Source of the DNA: JBBTIS01 sp038059855
GTDB lineage: Bacteria; Elusimicrobiota; Elusimicrobia; JACQPE01
Assembly (NCBI GenBank): GCA_964357255.1
Contig: CAYHKQ010000036.1
Location: 1 to 24,975, forward strand
Direction of reading: 5' to 3'
DNA: 24,975 nucleotides
The notes under the pieces are model-generated. The model made no database searches, was not told the origin of the DNA, and saw nothing but the letters and a program-made list of their open reading frames with translations. The stretch's first letter is position 1. Every line of letters begins with the position of its first letter. The position numbers and the translations under genes were made by a program. Below are positions 13,562 to 22,440 of this stretch, piece by piece.

Positions 13562-15763
13562 TTATGAAATATCGCTTTTAAAAAAATCCTTTCCGAAACG
13601 TTCCTCTACGAAGCAACGCAGTCTGGGATAGCGCCGCCAATCAGGGTCCTCCTCCATAATTTTTCCAGCCAAAAGACGCGCCGGCGCGATCAACCCCACG
13701 TCGTCCTTCCAATCAAAATGACGAAGCCCTGAACCCCCGTGTTGACTCCATCCCAAAAGGTCCCCCTGTCCGCGCCACTCAAGGTCCAACTGCCCAATCT
13801 CAAAACCGTTGCGGCATAGGCAAAACTTTTCCAGACGATCCAAGGATTTAGAAGAATCCTCTTCAAAAAAAACCGACTCGTCGGGCCCTTTGGTCCGGGC
13901 CTCTTTAGACGCGTTTGCCTGTTGGATTTTTGGACTGGGCACCAAAATGCACAGGCCATCGTGATTGCCCCGCCCGACCCGACCGCGAAGCTGATGGAGC
14001 GTGGCTAGACCAAAATGGTCCGCTCCTAGAATCACGATTGTGGCGGCTTGCCTGACGTCAATGCCGACTTCAATGACCGTGGTGGCCGCTAATATCACCG
14101 TTTGCCCTTGGGTGAATTGACTAAGAGCCTGTTCCTTTTGTGAGGCCGGCATTCTTCCGTGGAGCGCGGAAATATTGACGCCGGGAAATACTCGGTTTAA
14201 CTCCTCGACTTCCTGTTCAAGATTGAAAGATTCGCTGGTCATCTCAATGGCAGGCACGACAACGTACGCTTGGAGTCCTTCCTTGAGACGCTCCGCCACC
14301 ATTGGCCAGGCCTCCTCCGGCGTCTTGGCGATGACGGTCTTGGCGATGACATGACCGGGAGGCAAATCTTCAATCGTAGAGATGTCCAGATCGCCATAGA
14401 GCGCCAAAGCCAACGTTCTGGGAATGGGCGTTGCCGAAAGAATAAGACAGTCCGGATGGAAAGACTTGGATCTGAGTTTCCAGCGTTGATCAACGCCGAA
14501 GCGATGCTGTTCGTCAATGATGACAAGGCCCAGGCTGGCAAACATCACCTCAGCTTCAAGGAGTGAATGGGTGCCAATAATTAAGTTAATCAGGCCTTTT
14601 TTGAGATCATCCAGCGTTTGCCTGCGCTCTTTGGCCGGAGTTTCGCTCGTTAGGCAGGCCAAACGTATGCCCAAGGGATCGAGTAGCGGGCGCAAATTTA
14701 CATAGTGCTGAAATACCAAAATTTCAGTTGGAGCGATGAAAGCGGCTTGATGGCCGGAATCAATCGCCTGACAAATCGCGGCCATCGCCACCATCGTCTT
14801 GCCTGAGCCGACTTCCCCCTGAATCAAGCGATTCATGGGTTGAGGCTTGGCCAAATCAGTCAAAATATCGCCAATCGCTCGCTCTTGCCCCTTGGTCAAT
14901 ACATGGCCGGTTTTCTGAGTTAACCGGACAAAAAAAGGCGAAATTTCACGCGCTCGGTATTGATGCGATTTACGAATTAAAATAGTGGCGCGTCGGCGCC
15001 ATTCCATAGCCAGGGCAAGTTGCATAATTTCCCAAAAGGCCAGCGTCTTTCTAGCCAAATCCCGATGCCGTTCATCCGAGGGAAAATGAATGGCTTCGTA
15101 TGCCCCGCCGACTTCCAGAAGCGGCTTGGGCAAAAAAGATTGCCATTCTTCCGGCCAGCGCCAAGGATCCGGCGAATTCCTCCAAACACTCAAAGCCTTC
15201 CATCTCCATTCTCGAAGTTGCCGATTATAAATCCCATCGGCCGCAGGATAAACCGGCACAAGGCGAAGCCAATGAGGGGAGGATTTCGGCAACAATCCGG
15301 AATCGAGCGGCTCATATTCTTCGACAAACATCTCGACATGACCGCTGGCCGGATGGCTCGCCCCCAGTCGTCCAAAAACTAACAGACGGCTCGCTACCCG
15401 GCACTCGCGACGGAGTTTGCCGAAGGGGTCAAAACGGGAACGCCGCCTTATCCAGGTTAAAGTCAAACGGGGCAGATAATGGTGATCGGTTTGACTCTCC
15501 GCTTTATAAAAAATGAAATTTTTCGTAGGGCTCGAAATTTCCTGGGTTTTGAGCACGCGGCAACAGAAGCTCGCGCGCCCATTCTTTAAGCCGGGAGGCT
15601 CTTGAGGTTTCAAACGCCGGTCCTCCCAAGCCCTGGGGGTTTGGATAATCAAATCTCTAATCGTAGCAAGGCCCAAATGGGCCAAAATTTTTTCCCGGCG
15701 TGGCCCCACGCCCTTTAAGTAACGCACGCTGGAATCCAAATTCAGGTCTGGAGCTAAAACCAC
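13562..15763 (-). CDS. recG: ATP-dependent DNA helicase RecG
   Basis: Branch-migration helicase that reverses stalled forks and handles R-loops and Holliday junctions. The N-terminal helix-hairpin part YLKGVGPRREKILAHLGL (15-32) is typical, followed by the OB wedge domain (about 60-155). Walker A is GEVGSGKT (316-323), motif II is DEQH (417-420) in LVIIDEQHRFG, motif III SATPIPRTLALALYG and motif VI LRGRVGRG. The C-terminal wedge-interacting part FEIGQLDLEWRGQGDLLG is present. Length 733 is in range. The start is GTG with GAGGA upstream. It heads a recG-coaD pair divergent from rpmB. Confidence 0.95.
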   Translation of the reverse strand: MVLAPDLNLDSSVRYLKGVGPRREKILAHLGLATIRDLIIQTPRAWEDRRLKPQEPPGLKNGRASFCCRVLKTQEISSPTKNFIFYKAESQTDHHYLPRLTLTWIRRRSRFDPFGKLRRECRVASRLLVFGRLGASHPASGHVEMFVEEYEPLDSGLLPKSSPHWLRLVPVYPAADGIYNRQLREWRWKALSVWRNSPDPWRWPEEWQSFLPKPLLEVGGAYEAIHFPSDERHRDLARKTLAFWEIMQLALAMEWRRRATILIRKSHQYRAREISPFFVRLTQKTGHVLTKGQERAIGDILTDLAKPQPMNRLIQGEVGSGKTMVAMAAICQAIDSGHQAAFIAPTEILVFQHYVNLRPLLDPLGIRLACLTSETPAKERRQTLDDLKKGLINLIIGTHSLLEAEVMFASLGLVIIDEQHRFGVDQRWKLRSKSFHPDCLILSATPIPRTLALALYGDLDISTIEDLPPGHVIAKTVIAKTPEEAWPMVAERLKEGLQAYVVVPAIEMTSESFNLEQEVEELNRVFPGVNISALHGRMPASQKEQALSQFTQGQTVILAATTVIEVGIDVRQAATIVILGADHFGLATLHQLRGRVGRGNHDGLCILVPSPKIQQANASKEARTKGPDESVFFEEDSSKSLDRLEKFCLCRNGFEIGQLDLEWRGQGDLLGWSQHGGSGLRHFDWKDDVGLIAPARLLAGKIMEEDPDWRRYPRLRCFVEERFGKDFFKSDIS

Positions 15764-15796
15764 GAATTTTTTCCTCGTTTCCCGCTCATAGTTTTG

Positions 15797-15802
15797 TATA
15801 AT
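15797..15802 (+). promoter_or_regulatory. perfect TATAAT -10 box close to rpmB
   Basis: TATAAT ends only 11 bases before the rpmB ATG, so transcription would start about 3-6 bases before it. No purine-rich ribosome site is present in between. No clear -35 box was found at the proper distance. Confidence 0.5.
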
Positions 15803-15813
15803 TTTTTGTAATC

Positions 15814-16008
15814 ATGGCATACAAATGCGAGATATGCGCAAAAGGCCCCCGCGCGGGCAAAAATGTCAGTCATTCTAACCGGCACACCGTGCGCACCTTC
15901 AACCCCAACTTAGCCACGCGCACCGTTTATTTTGGCCAAGAGCCCAGGCGCGTTTACGTATGTATGAACTGTCTAAAGTCCGGCAAAGCCAAACTTCAGC
16001 CAGCATAA
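15814..16008 (+). CDS. rpmB: 50S ribosomal protein L28 (bL28), zinc-binding form
   Basis: A 64-residue large-subunit protein. It has the L28 pattern KCEICAKGPRAGKNVSHSNR, then RTFNPNLATRTVYF and YVCMNCLKSGK. Cys5/Cys8 and Cys50/Cys53 form the four-Cys zinc site of C+ type bL28. It is the only gene on the plus strand in the right two thirds of the window, divergent from recG and convergent with the RSH gene 39 bp away; no clear terminator was seen in that gap. The mRNA may be leaderless because a perfect -10 box ends 11 bases before the ATG. Confidence 0.96.
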   Translation: MAYKCEICAKGPRAGKNVSHSNRHTVRTFNPNLATRTVYFGQEPRRVYVCMNCLKSGKAKLQPA

Positions 16009-16047
16009 GTCACCTCTTCGCTCAAAAGGCTCAAGGGGCTCAAAATT

Positions 16048-17505
16048 TTATTCTCCCGCCGCCTCTTTAAGGGCCTTCCTGATCCGGGAACGAGCCTTAG
16101 CTGTCTTGACAAAACCAAGCCAGTCTTCATTGGGGCGGATATTTTTTCGCGTTAAAATTTCACAAACATCCCCGCTTTTGAGATCATAATCAAGCTTAAC
16201 CATTTTGCCGTTGACCTTGGCTCCGAAACAATGAGTTCCGATGTCCGTGTGAATAGCAAAGGCAAAGTCTACCGGAACGGCTCCTTCGGGGAGGGCCTTG
16301 ACTTCCATGCGAGGGGTAAACACAAAAATTTGATGCACCTTCAGTTCCGTTTTCAGGCTTTCCAAAAATTCAGATGGATTCTTGAGATCCTGAAGCCAAT
16401 CCATCCATTCCTTAAGCCAGTTAAGATTAGCCTGCAAATCCCGCTCTGAAATTTTAGACCCGTCGCCGAGCTTGTATTTCCAATGAGCCGCGATTCCGTA
16501 TTCCGAGCGGCGGTGCATCTCCTCGGTGCGGATCTGGACTTCGACCACCTTGCCCCCGGGGCCGTAAACCGTCGTGTGGATGCTTTGATAAAGATTGGCT
16601 TTGGGTTGAGCGATGTAATCGGTGAAGCTCTCGGGCACGGGCTTAAAATTACCGTGGATTTCCCCCAAGATCGCATAACAATTTGCCACCGTATCCGTAA
16701 TTAAACGAATTCCCATGGTGTCATGGATCTCTTCAAGATTTTTATTCTGGCGCAACATTTTTTGATAAATCGAATAGATGTGTTTTGGCCGAAAATTTAA
16801 ACGGAACGGGATATTAAATTTGGCCAAATGCGAAGAAACAAGATCGCCAAATTTCTTAACATACTCCTCGCGGCTGAGCGTCTCCTTGTCTAAGCGCGAA
16901 GAAATGTCCCGAAAAAGTTCGGGCTCTAAAACGCCGAAGGCCAAATCTTCAAATTCAGATTTCACCGCAAACATGCCGACCCGGTCGGCGACCGGCGCGT
17001 ATAGAGTCAGGGTTTCCTGCGCTATGCGCCGCTGGGACTCGGCAGGCAAGTGCCTTAAGGTCCGCATATTGTGCAGACGGTCCGCCAGCTTAATGACGAT
17101 CACCCGAATATCCTTGGCCATGGCGAGCAACATCTTGCGCCAGTTCTCCGCCTGGAACTCATCGAAACTGGTAAATTTTAACCGATCCAATTTAGTCACG
17201 CCGGCGACCAACAAGGCGATTTCTTCGCTGAATTCTGTCTTGAGTTGATCGTAGGAAACGCCGGCGTCTTCGAGACTGTCGTGCAAAAGCCCCGCGCAAA
17301 TCGTTGCCAAATCGAGTTTAAATTCCAAAAGAATCGAAGCGACGGCATAGCAATGAATAAAAAAAGGCTCTTTGCTCGCGCGTCGTTGATCCTGATGAAC
17401 CTTGCAGGAAAAACGAAATGCCTTCTCAAGAAGATCGGTTTGTATCTGCGGCGAATAGCTTCTAAAACGCTCTACGAGCTGTCCTAATTCCCGTTCATCG
17501 TTCAC
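16048..17505 (-). CDS. RelA/SpoT homologue (RSH) without C-terminal regulatory domains
   Basis: (p)ppGpp enzyme. With the GTG start the order is: HD hydrolase domain with FIHCYAVA, LLHDSLED and KLADRLHNMRTL (hydrolase residues retained); synthetase domain with RPKHIYSIYQKM, MGIRLITD, DYIAQPKANLYQSIHTTVYG and VEVQIRTEEMHRRSEYGIAAHWKYK; then a TGS domain (FVFTPRMEVKALPEGAVPVDFAFAIHTDIG). It ends right after DWLGFVKTAKARSRIRKAL, where full-length RSH proteins go on for about 200-250 residues with helical, zinc/CC and ACT domains. So it looks bifunctional but lacks ACT. The frame is open up to ATG 17682, but that extra part is a Gly/Ser/Arg-rich translation of an inverted repeat. GTG 17505 has GAGG 8 bases upstream and is preferred. 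Confidence 0.88.
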   Translation of the reverse strand: MNDERELGQLVERFRSYSPQIQTDLLEKAFRFSCKVHQDQRRASKEPFFIHCYAVASILLEFKLDLATICAGLLHDSLEDAGVSYDQLKTEFSEEIALLVAGVTKLDRLKFTSFDEFQAENWRKMLLAMAKDIRVIVIKLADRLHNMRTLRHLPAESQRRIAQETLTLYAPVADRVGMFAVKSEFEDLAFGVLEPELFRDISSRLDKETLSREEYVKKFGDLVSSHLAKFNIPFRLNFRPKHIYSIYQKMLRQNKNLEEIHDTMGIRLITDTVANCYAILGEIHGNFKPVPESFTDYIAQPKANLYQSIHTTVYGPGGKVVEVQIRTEEMHRRSEYGIAAHWKYKLGDGSKISERDLQANLNWLKEWMDWLQDLKNPSEFLESLKTELKVHQIFVFTPRMEVKALPEGAVPVDFAFAIHTDIGTHCFGAKVNGKMVKLDYDLKSGDVCEILTRKNIRPNEDWLGFVKTAKARSRIRKALKEAAGE

Positions 17506-17564
17506 CCCGGAATCCTCGGTTGAAATGGGTTTACTCTCGCAAACGCGCGGATTTTCTTGTTCCC

Positions 17565-17667
17565 CCTCTCGCGAACCCTCTCCCCCTGAGGGGCCGTTCG
17601 CAGAGCCCGAGGCGCCCCAGGCGCCTCGGGCTCTGTTCCGAGAAGGCAGGGCAAGAGGGTCTTCTGA
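17565..17667. repeat. GC-rich dispersed-type inverted repeat in front of the RSH gene
   Basis: Perfect 16-bp arms CAGAGCCCGAGGCGCC (17601-17616) and 17620-17635 with a 3-base loop form a strong hairpin. Outside them, CCCTCTCGCGAACCC and the CCCTCTTGCCCTG complement near 17660 extend an imperfect inverted repeat to about 100 bp. It is read in frame as the doubtful N-terminal extension of the RSH ORF (LALPSRNRARG and on). Confidence 0.75.
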
Positions 17668-17718
17668 GGAATTTGGGTTCATGAGACCTAGGATACAGAA
17701 TCCAAAAGGAAAAGGCGA

Positions 17719-17740
17719 CTGACCCGCTATGCCGGGTTCT
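17719..17740 (-). terminator. weak hairpin after the ZIP gene
   Basis: Bases 17721-17726 (GACCCG) and 17733-17738 (CGGGTT) can pair with a 6-base loop just after the ZIP stop codon. The minus strand then runs through TTTTCCTTTT some 10 bases later. It could end the lpx-msbA operon transcript, but the stem is short. Confidence 0.25.
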
Positions 17741-18453
17741 TAATGGGCGAAGGTCTTGAGCAGGCCGACCATGGAGGCCAGGCCGGCCAAATAATAGAAG
17801 AAACAAGGAGAATCGTTTAATCGGTGGATACGGGGCAAAATATCGCTCGCGCCGATGTAGAGCAGGCAACCGGCGGAAAACCCGGTCATGGAAGGCAGGA
17901 GCCACGCCACCGATTCCGGGTCCGGCAAGGCGTGAGTCAAAAAGGCCCCCAGGGGGGTCATCAGCGTCACGCCCAGAACGATGGCCAGATGAATAAAATA
18001 GCCGAGTCTCATTTCGGATTCCAAAAGGGCCATCATGGTCATTGCGTCGGCAAACTTATGGATGGACATGCCCACTAGAACGCTCCAAAATTCTTGCGGC
18101 CCCAGCTTCGCGCTGATTCCCAAAATAACGCCGTCGAGCAAGCTGTGAAACGTCAGCGCCATGGCCGTGAGACCGCTCATCGAGTGAACTGAACATTCCT
18201 CCAAATACTCGGGACAGGAATGAACCACCGCGTAATTTTCGAGCGCAAAAAAGAAACTAAATCCCGCAATAGCTCCAAACAGCGGCTCACGCCCGGCCGA
18301 TGGAACCAACAGGTTAAGCCCGCTGACCAGAAGCGTCCCGCTACCGAAAGCTAAAATTCTCCAGAGCTCGCGGCGCGACCATGATCGCGCCTTATAAAGA
18401 ATCACGGCGACCATTGCGCTTCCGGTAATACTCAATGTCAGCAGGGCGGTCAT
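17740..18453 (-). CDS. ZIP-family divalent metal transporter
   Basis: Inner-membrane carrier for zinc, iron or similar metal ions, with about eight helices in 237 residues. The two metal-binding helices are recognisable: FHSLLDGVILGIS (HSxxDG, about 102-114) and GMSIHKFADAMTMM (HKxxDA, about 127-140). A His/Cys/Glu-rich loop (HSCPEYLEECSVHS, about 78-91) lies between TM3 and TM4, as in other ZIPs. It overlaps msbA by 4 bp (ATGA) and is the last gene of the envelope operon, an unusual partner for lipid A genes. Metal preference cannot be read from the sequence. Confidence 0.82.
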   Translation of the reverse strand: MTALLTLSITGSAMVAVILYKARSWSRRELWRILAFGSGTLLVSGLNLLVPSAGREPLFGAIAGFSFFFALENYAVVHSCPEYLEECSVHSMSGLTAMALTFHSLLDGVILGISAKLGPQEFWSVLVGMSIHKFADAMTMMALLESEMRLGYFIHLAIVLGVTLMTPLGAFLTHALPDPESVAWLLPSMTGFSAGCLLYIGASDILPRIHRLNDSPCFFYYLAGLASMVGLLKTFAH

Positions 18454-20180
18454 CTTAAAACCGTCAAGCGAGACGAGCGGGGGCGGATCTCCTCTACAAT
18501 TTCACCGTTTTCCACAACGATTATACGATCGGCGCTCTCTAAGGTTTTTGCGCGATGACTAATAACGATAGCCGTTTTATTCTTTAGTAGATTAACGAGA
18601 GCCGAAAGCACATAATCTTCCGATTCAGGATCAAGATTAGACGTCGCTTCGTCAAGAATAAGGATTTGCGGGTTTTTCAAAACAGCGCGCGCGATGCCCA
18701 GGCGCTGGCGCTGTCCGGCCGAAAAGCTCAAACCGCGTTCTCCGGCCATGGTCCTTAAGCCCTCGGGTAAACGCTCGATAAATTCCATGGCATTGGCGGC
18801 TTTTGCAGCGGCTTCAATTTCGGCGAGAGTGGCCGAAGGCCGGCCTACGGCGATGTTGGCCGCGATGGTATCGTTAAACAAGAACGATTCTTGAGTAACG
18901 AAGGCGAAAAGCCTGCGCAGTTTAGCCGTATCCCAATAACTGATATCCTGCCCATCAATTAAAATCGTTCCTGCGGCCGGATCGTAAAACCGCACCAGGA
19001 GATTAACCAAGGTTGACTTGCCCGAACCGCTGGGACCGGCAATGCCTAAAATTTCCCCTTTATTAATTTTGAGATTGATAGATTTTAACGCTCTGCGGCC
19101 GTCCGGATAAACAAAACCGACGTCGCGCAATTCAATATCCTTATGGAAATCAAGCGCGTCCGTCGAGCGCGAGTTGACCGCGCTTGAAATCACAAGCGGC
19201 GCGTCTTTGATTTCGGCGATACGATTCCAACCGGCGATTCCCATCTGAACGATGGAGTTCACCTGCGCCAAATGCTTGATGGGCTGATAACTGGCAAATG
19301 CCGCCCCCAAAAATGCCATAAAATCGCCCGCGCTCCACGATCCCCGAATGACCTCCGAACCGCCCCAAAAAAGAACCAGGGTCATCACGATGCCGCTCAA
19401 GAACTCCATCAGCGACGGCGACATGGCGCCTAGGCGCTGAAACTTAACCATGGCTTTATAATGATCCTCGTTTTGTCGGTTAAAACGCTCGATCCAGGGC
19501 CGTTCATAAAGATAAATTTTGATAATGGAAAGCCCGCCAAGCGCCTCCGCGATGCTCGAATAAATCTGCCCCACCAAGTTCTGCGCCCGAGTGGTGACGC
19601 GACGCAGGCTGGCGTTAAAACCAATAAACAAAACGACGAAAATTGGAATAGCCGCAAAAATCGCCAAGGCGAATTTGGCATTAAGATAAAAAATCAAACC
19701 CAGCAGAAAAATGACGGTCATGCCGTCGCGCATGACAAAAAGCGGAACATTGGAAATCATGTTAAGGACGGCGGCAACGTCGTTGGTGGCGCGGGCTAAA
19801 AGATCGGCGCCCATAATTTTGGAATGAAATTCGTGATCCTGAAGAAGAATTTTTTCGACCAGCTCGGAACGGATGGAGCGGGCCACGGCGTGGCCGATTT
19901 TGCTCATGAGGTAATTGAGAAGATAAGAAAAAATGCTCTTAAAAAGAAAAAGAACCGGCACAATCCAAGTTAAATCCACCAGCATTTGCCGGTCGTTATC
20001 AATGAATATTTGATCCACTAAAAATTTAATCAGCCCCATGGAGGCTGAAGAAATAGCCGCAACGACTCCCATGCTGAGCGCGGCGACGACAAAATCATTT
20101 CTCAGAGGCCGGAGATAGGGCGCCAATTGGCCCAAGGTGGCGAGATCCTTGAGAATATTTTTAAAAATTTCCTTTTTCAT
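18450..20180 (-). CDS. msbA: MsbA-type ABC transporter (lipid A flippase)
   Basis: Half-transporter with fused membrane and ATPase domains, 576 residues. Six helices lie between about 30 and 300, and the nucleotide domain covers about 345-576. Walker A is GPSGSGKST (382-390), Q-loop Gln430, Walker B ILILDE (506-511) and the switch His542 in ISHRAKTL. The signature is SFSAGQ (485-490) instead of the usual LSGGQ, keeping the Ser, Gly and Gln that matter most. It is coupled to lpxB (4-bp overlap upstream) and to the ZIP gene (4-bp overlap downstream). Sitting right after lpxB, flipping of lipid A or its precursor is the likely job; other lipid exporters of this class cannot be excluded. Confidence 0.88.
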   Translation of the reverse strand: MKKEIFKNILKDLATLGQLAPYLRPLRNDFVVAALSMGVVAAISSASMGLIKFLVDQIFIDNDRQMLVDLTWIVPVLFLFKSIFSYLLNYLMSKIGHAVARSIRSELVEKILLQDHEFHSKIMGADLLARATNDVAAVLNMISNVPLFVMRDGMTVIFLLGLIFYLNAKFALAIFAAIPIFVVLFIGFNASLRRVTTRAQNLVGQIYSSIAEALGGLSIIKIYLYERPWIERFNRQNEDHYKAMVKFQRLGAMSPSLMEFLSGIVMTLVLFWGGSEVIRGSWSAGDFMAFLGAAFASYQPIKHLAQVNSIVQMGIAGWNRIAEIKDAPLVISSAVNSRSTDALDFHKDIELRDVGFVYPDGRRALKSINLKINKGEILGIAGPSGSGKSTLVNLLVRFYDPAAGTILIDGQDISYWDTAKLRRLFAFVTQESFLFNDTIAANIAVGRPSATLAEIEAAAKAANAMEFIERLPEGLRTMAGERGLSFSAGQRQRLGIARAVLKNPQILILDEATSNLDPESEDYVLSALVNLLKNKTAIVISHRAKTLESADRIIVVENGEIVEEIRPRSSRLTVLR

Positions 20181-21352
20181 GGATGCGAGACGCGCGCCGG
20201 CGCGCCTGAGAGCGCGCGCATAATAAGGCCGGCCGCGGCGTCAACAGGATTGCCGTGCTCGCCGAGGAGGGTTTCGGCAAGATTTGCGAATTGGCGCTTC
20301 AGTTCATCGCGGCGGTCTTTGTCGTTTAAGAGGCCCAGGGCCGAGGCGGCGATTTCGCGCGCTTGGCGAAGATTGCCTGATTCGTTCATGCCCCAGGCAA
20401 TTTCCGGCACTATTTTTTTTCCCGCCAGAATGTTCGGCATCCCGATAAACGGCGTTTTGATCATTCTGCGGCCAAGCCAATAGACCCAAGCCGGTTTGAC
20501 GCCATAAAAAATCACCATAGGCACGCCCATCACCATATTCTCTAATGTGGCCAACCCGCTGGCCGTCAAGGCCAGGGTTAATCGGGAACGATTTTCCCAA
20601 GCAGGCCCAGGCTCGACATCGATGCCTTCTTGCCGTAACGACTCGGCGCCGGGATACAATTTTTCCAGTCCTGGGCGGCTGTACAAAACAGCGCGGGCCG
20701 CGGGCTGTTGTTGCCTAATGAATTTAAAGGCTGAAATCAAAACCGGCAAGTGGCGTTTTATTTCTTGGGGTCGGCTACCCGGCAGAAGCCCTATGGTCAT
20801 ACCGCCGGCTTGCCCGTCAGATGCGGCGGCGCCCGAGAGGCCGGCCAAACGAAGACTTTGCACCAAAGGGTGTCCCACAAAATCCGCCTCAATTCCCCGC
20901 TTACGCAAAAATGCCGGCTCAAAAGGAAACAGGCACAAAATCCGGTCAACGTATTTTTTTAGCTGCCTGGCTCTGCCCTCCCGGCTGGCCCAAATTTGAG
21001 GACAGACATAGTAGATGACCGGAATGGCGCGTTTTTTTGCGATTTGGGCGACGCGGATGTTGAATCCGTAATAATCAACGGGTATTGCTAAATCAAAATT
21101 CCGTTCCGCAAAAACAGCCTTAATTTTGGCTCCCAATCGCGTTAAATACGGCAAGCGGCGCACCGGCTCTAGAAACCCCATGATTCCCTTGGAGGCGAGA
21201 TCTTCTAAAAAAACGTCAGACTGGCCGGCGAGTTCCCGGCCTCCGACCGCCCAGACTTCCAAATCCGGGGCAAGCTCCTTGAGCCGTTCAATCAGCCGGG
21301 CCGCTAGTAGGTCCCCAGAGGGGTCGCCGGCGCTAACAAAAAGCCGCCGCAA
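20177..21352 (-). CDS. lpxB: lipid-A-disaccharide synthase LpxB
   Basis: GT19 enzyme that joins UDP-2,3-diacylglucosamine and lipid X into the lipid A disaccharide. The start LRRLFVSAGDPSGDLLAARLIERL is the LpxB N-terminal motif (AGExSGD type, here AGDPSGD). IMGFLEPVRRLP, DYYGFNIRVAQIAKK, YYVCPQIWASREGRARQLKK and CLFPFEPAFLRKRGIEADFVGHPL are all hallmark segments. LLPGSRPQEIKRHLPVL is the nucleotide-binding part. An ORF start at 21490 would add 46 residues that are only the antisense-frame reading of the upstream gene. TTG 21352 with AAGGAG four bases away gives 391 residues, the family length. It overlaps the dehydrogenase by 20 bp and msbA by 4 bp. Confidence 0.93.
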   Translation of the reverse strand: MRRLFVSAGDPSGDLLAARLIERLKELAPDLEVWAVGGRELAGQSDVFLEDLASKGIMGFLEPVRRLPYLTRLGAKIKAVFAERNFDLAIPVDYYGFNIRVAQIAKKRAIPVIYYVCPQIWASREGRARQLKKYVDRILCLFPFEPAFLRKRGIEADFVGHPLVQSLRLAGLSGAAASDGQAGGMTIGLLPGSRPQEIKRHLPVLISAFKFIRQQQPAARAVLYSRPGLEKLYPGAESLRQEGIDVEPGPAWENRSRLTLALTASGLATLENMVMGVPMVIFYGVKPAWVYWLGRRMIKTPFIGMPNILAGKKIVPEIAWGMNESGNLRQAREIAASALGLLNDKDRRDELKRQFANLAETLLGEHGNPVDAAAGLIMRALSGAPARVSHP

Positions 21353-22385
21353 CGCGCTCCTTGCGGGCGTAAAGATTTTTCCGGTCAATGGCGTGCACGA
21401 GCTGCAAGGCCAATTCCAGCGCGTCCCAGGCTTCGCGCGGATGAACATCATGGCCGGTGTTTTTTCGGATGGATTCGAGAAAATGCTCAAGCTCCCGGCG
21501 TAAAGGGTTGGTGGTTTTGAGTTTCGGCAGAGTGCTTTTGATGTCTGTTAATTTTTTCAGCGGAAGGCGCTTCGCTTTGGAATATTGCAGGCGATGATTC
21601 ATTAAATCAAGCGATAAATAGGAATCCTGCTGAAAAATTCTTATCTTACGCATTTTCTCCATGGACAAGCGATTAGCCGTGAGATCCACGTAAATCGACG
21701 AGCCGCTCGACGCCTCCACGAAACGCAGGCGCGCTTTCACCAGATCCTCGTGCGGAGAAATCAGCGAAAGGCCCTGGCCGCCGTAGTCCTCAAGCCGCAC
21801 GTCAAGATCGGAAAGCATCCACAAAACCAAATCAAGATCATGAATCATCAAATCAAGGATGACGCCAATATCGCGGACTCTGGCCTCGTATGGGCTAAAG
21901 CGCACGGTCTCGATAAAGATGGGCCTGTCGATGAATTGTTTAGCTTTAATGACGGCGGGGTTGAAGCGTTCGATGTGGCCGATATGAAGATGAGTAGACG
22001 TGGCTTGGCTCGCCCAAAGCATTTTTTCCGCCTCGGTCAAATTCGATGCAATGGGTTTTTCAACGAGAGTTGGAATTCTGTTTTCCAAAAAAAATTCAGC
22101 AATTTCGCAGTGGGTTTCGGTCGGCGTGCAAATGCTGAGGGCGTCCACCGCGCCCAACAATTGTCTATAGTCCGAAGCAACCAACGCTTGCGGGAATTGC
22201 TTTTTTGCTTGGCGCAACTTTTTAGGTTGCGTGTCTGAAAGAGCGGCGACAATGGCTTTATCCCGAAGCTCTTGAATAAGCTTAAGGTGCAAACTCCCCA
22301 TTCTGCCCAAGCCGACAACACCGTAGCGTATACGGTCATGAGGGACGATTAAAGGCTTGCTTTTATTCGGAATGCTATATGGCAA
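21333..22385 (-). CDS. Gfo/Idh/MocA-family oxidoreductase
   Basis: NAD(P)-dependent sugar dehydrogenase fold. The Rossmann motif is YGVVGLGRMGSLHL (21-34), the sugar-binding EKP is at 109-111, and DLMIHDLDLVLWML (178-191) holds the catalytic-type His/Asp of the family. Length 350 is standard. Its place between lpxI and lpxB, overlapping lpxB, suggests a sugar-nucleotide step in lipid A synthesis. A candidate role is C3 oxidation of UDP-GlcNAc as in GnnA, which leads to amide-linked lipid A; the partner aminotransferase GnnB is not in this window, so this is inference. It could instead act on another envelope sugar. Confidence 0.85.
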   Translation of the reverse strand: MPYSIPNKSKPLIVPHDRIRYGVVGLGRMGSLHLKLIQELRDKAIVAALSDTQPKKLRQAKKQFPQALVASDYRQLLGAVDALSICTPTETHCEIAEFFLENRIPTLVEKPIASNLTEAEKMLWASQATSTHLHIGHIERFNPAVIKAKQFIDRPIFIETVRFSPYEARVRDIGVILDLMIHDLDLVLWMLSDLDVRLEDYGGQGLSLISPHEDLVKARLRFVEASSGSSIYVDLTANRLSMEKMRKIRIFQQDSYLSLDLMNHRLQYSKAKRLPLKKLTDIKSTLPKLKTTNPLRRELEHFLESIRKNTGHDVHPREAWDALELALQLVHAIDRKNLYARKERVAAAFC

Positions 22386-22440
22386 TGCCGTAAATTACAT
22401 TATAACTTTTCAACGAGAGAAGAAATCACGCCGTCTAAAT

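Noticed and set aside
16353..16676. Long ORFs on either strand inside the RSH, RecG and LpxB genes
   Set aside because: Antisense or shifted shadows in GC-rich coding DNA; basic, low-complexity translations without recognisable motifs.
21353..21490. N-terminal 46-residue extension of LpxB
   Set aside because: It translates the dehydrogenase 3' end in another frame, and the family start motif begins right at TTG 21352 with AAGGAG upstream.
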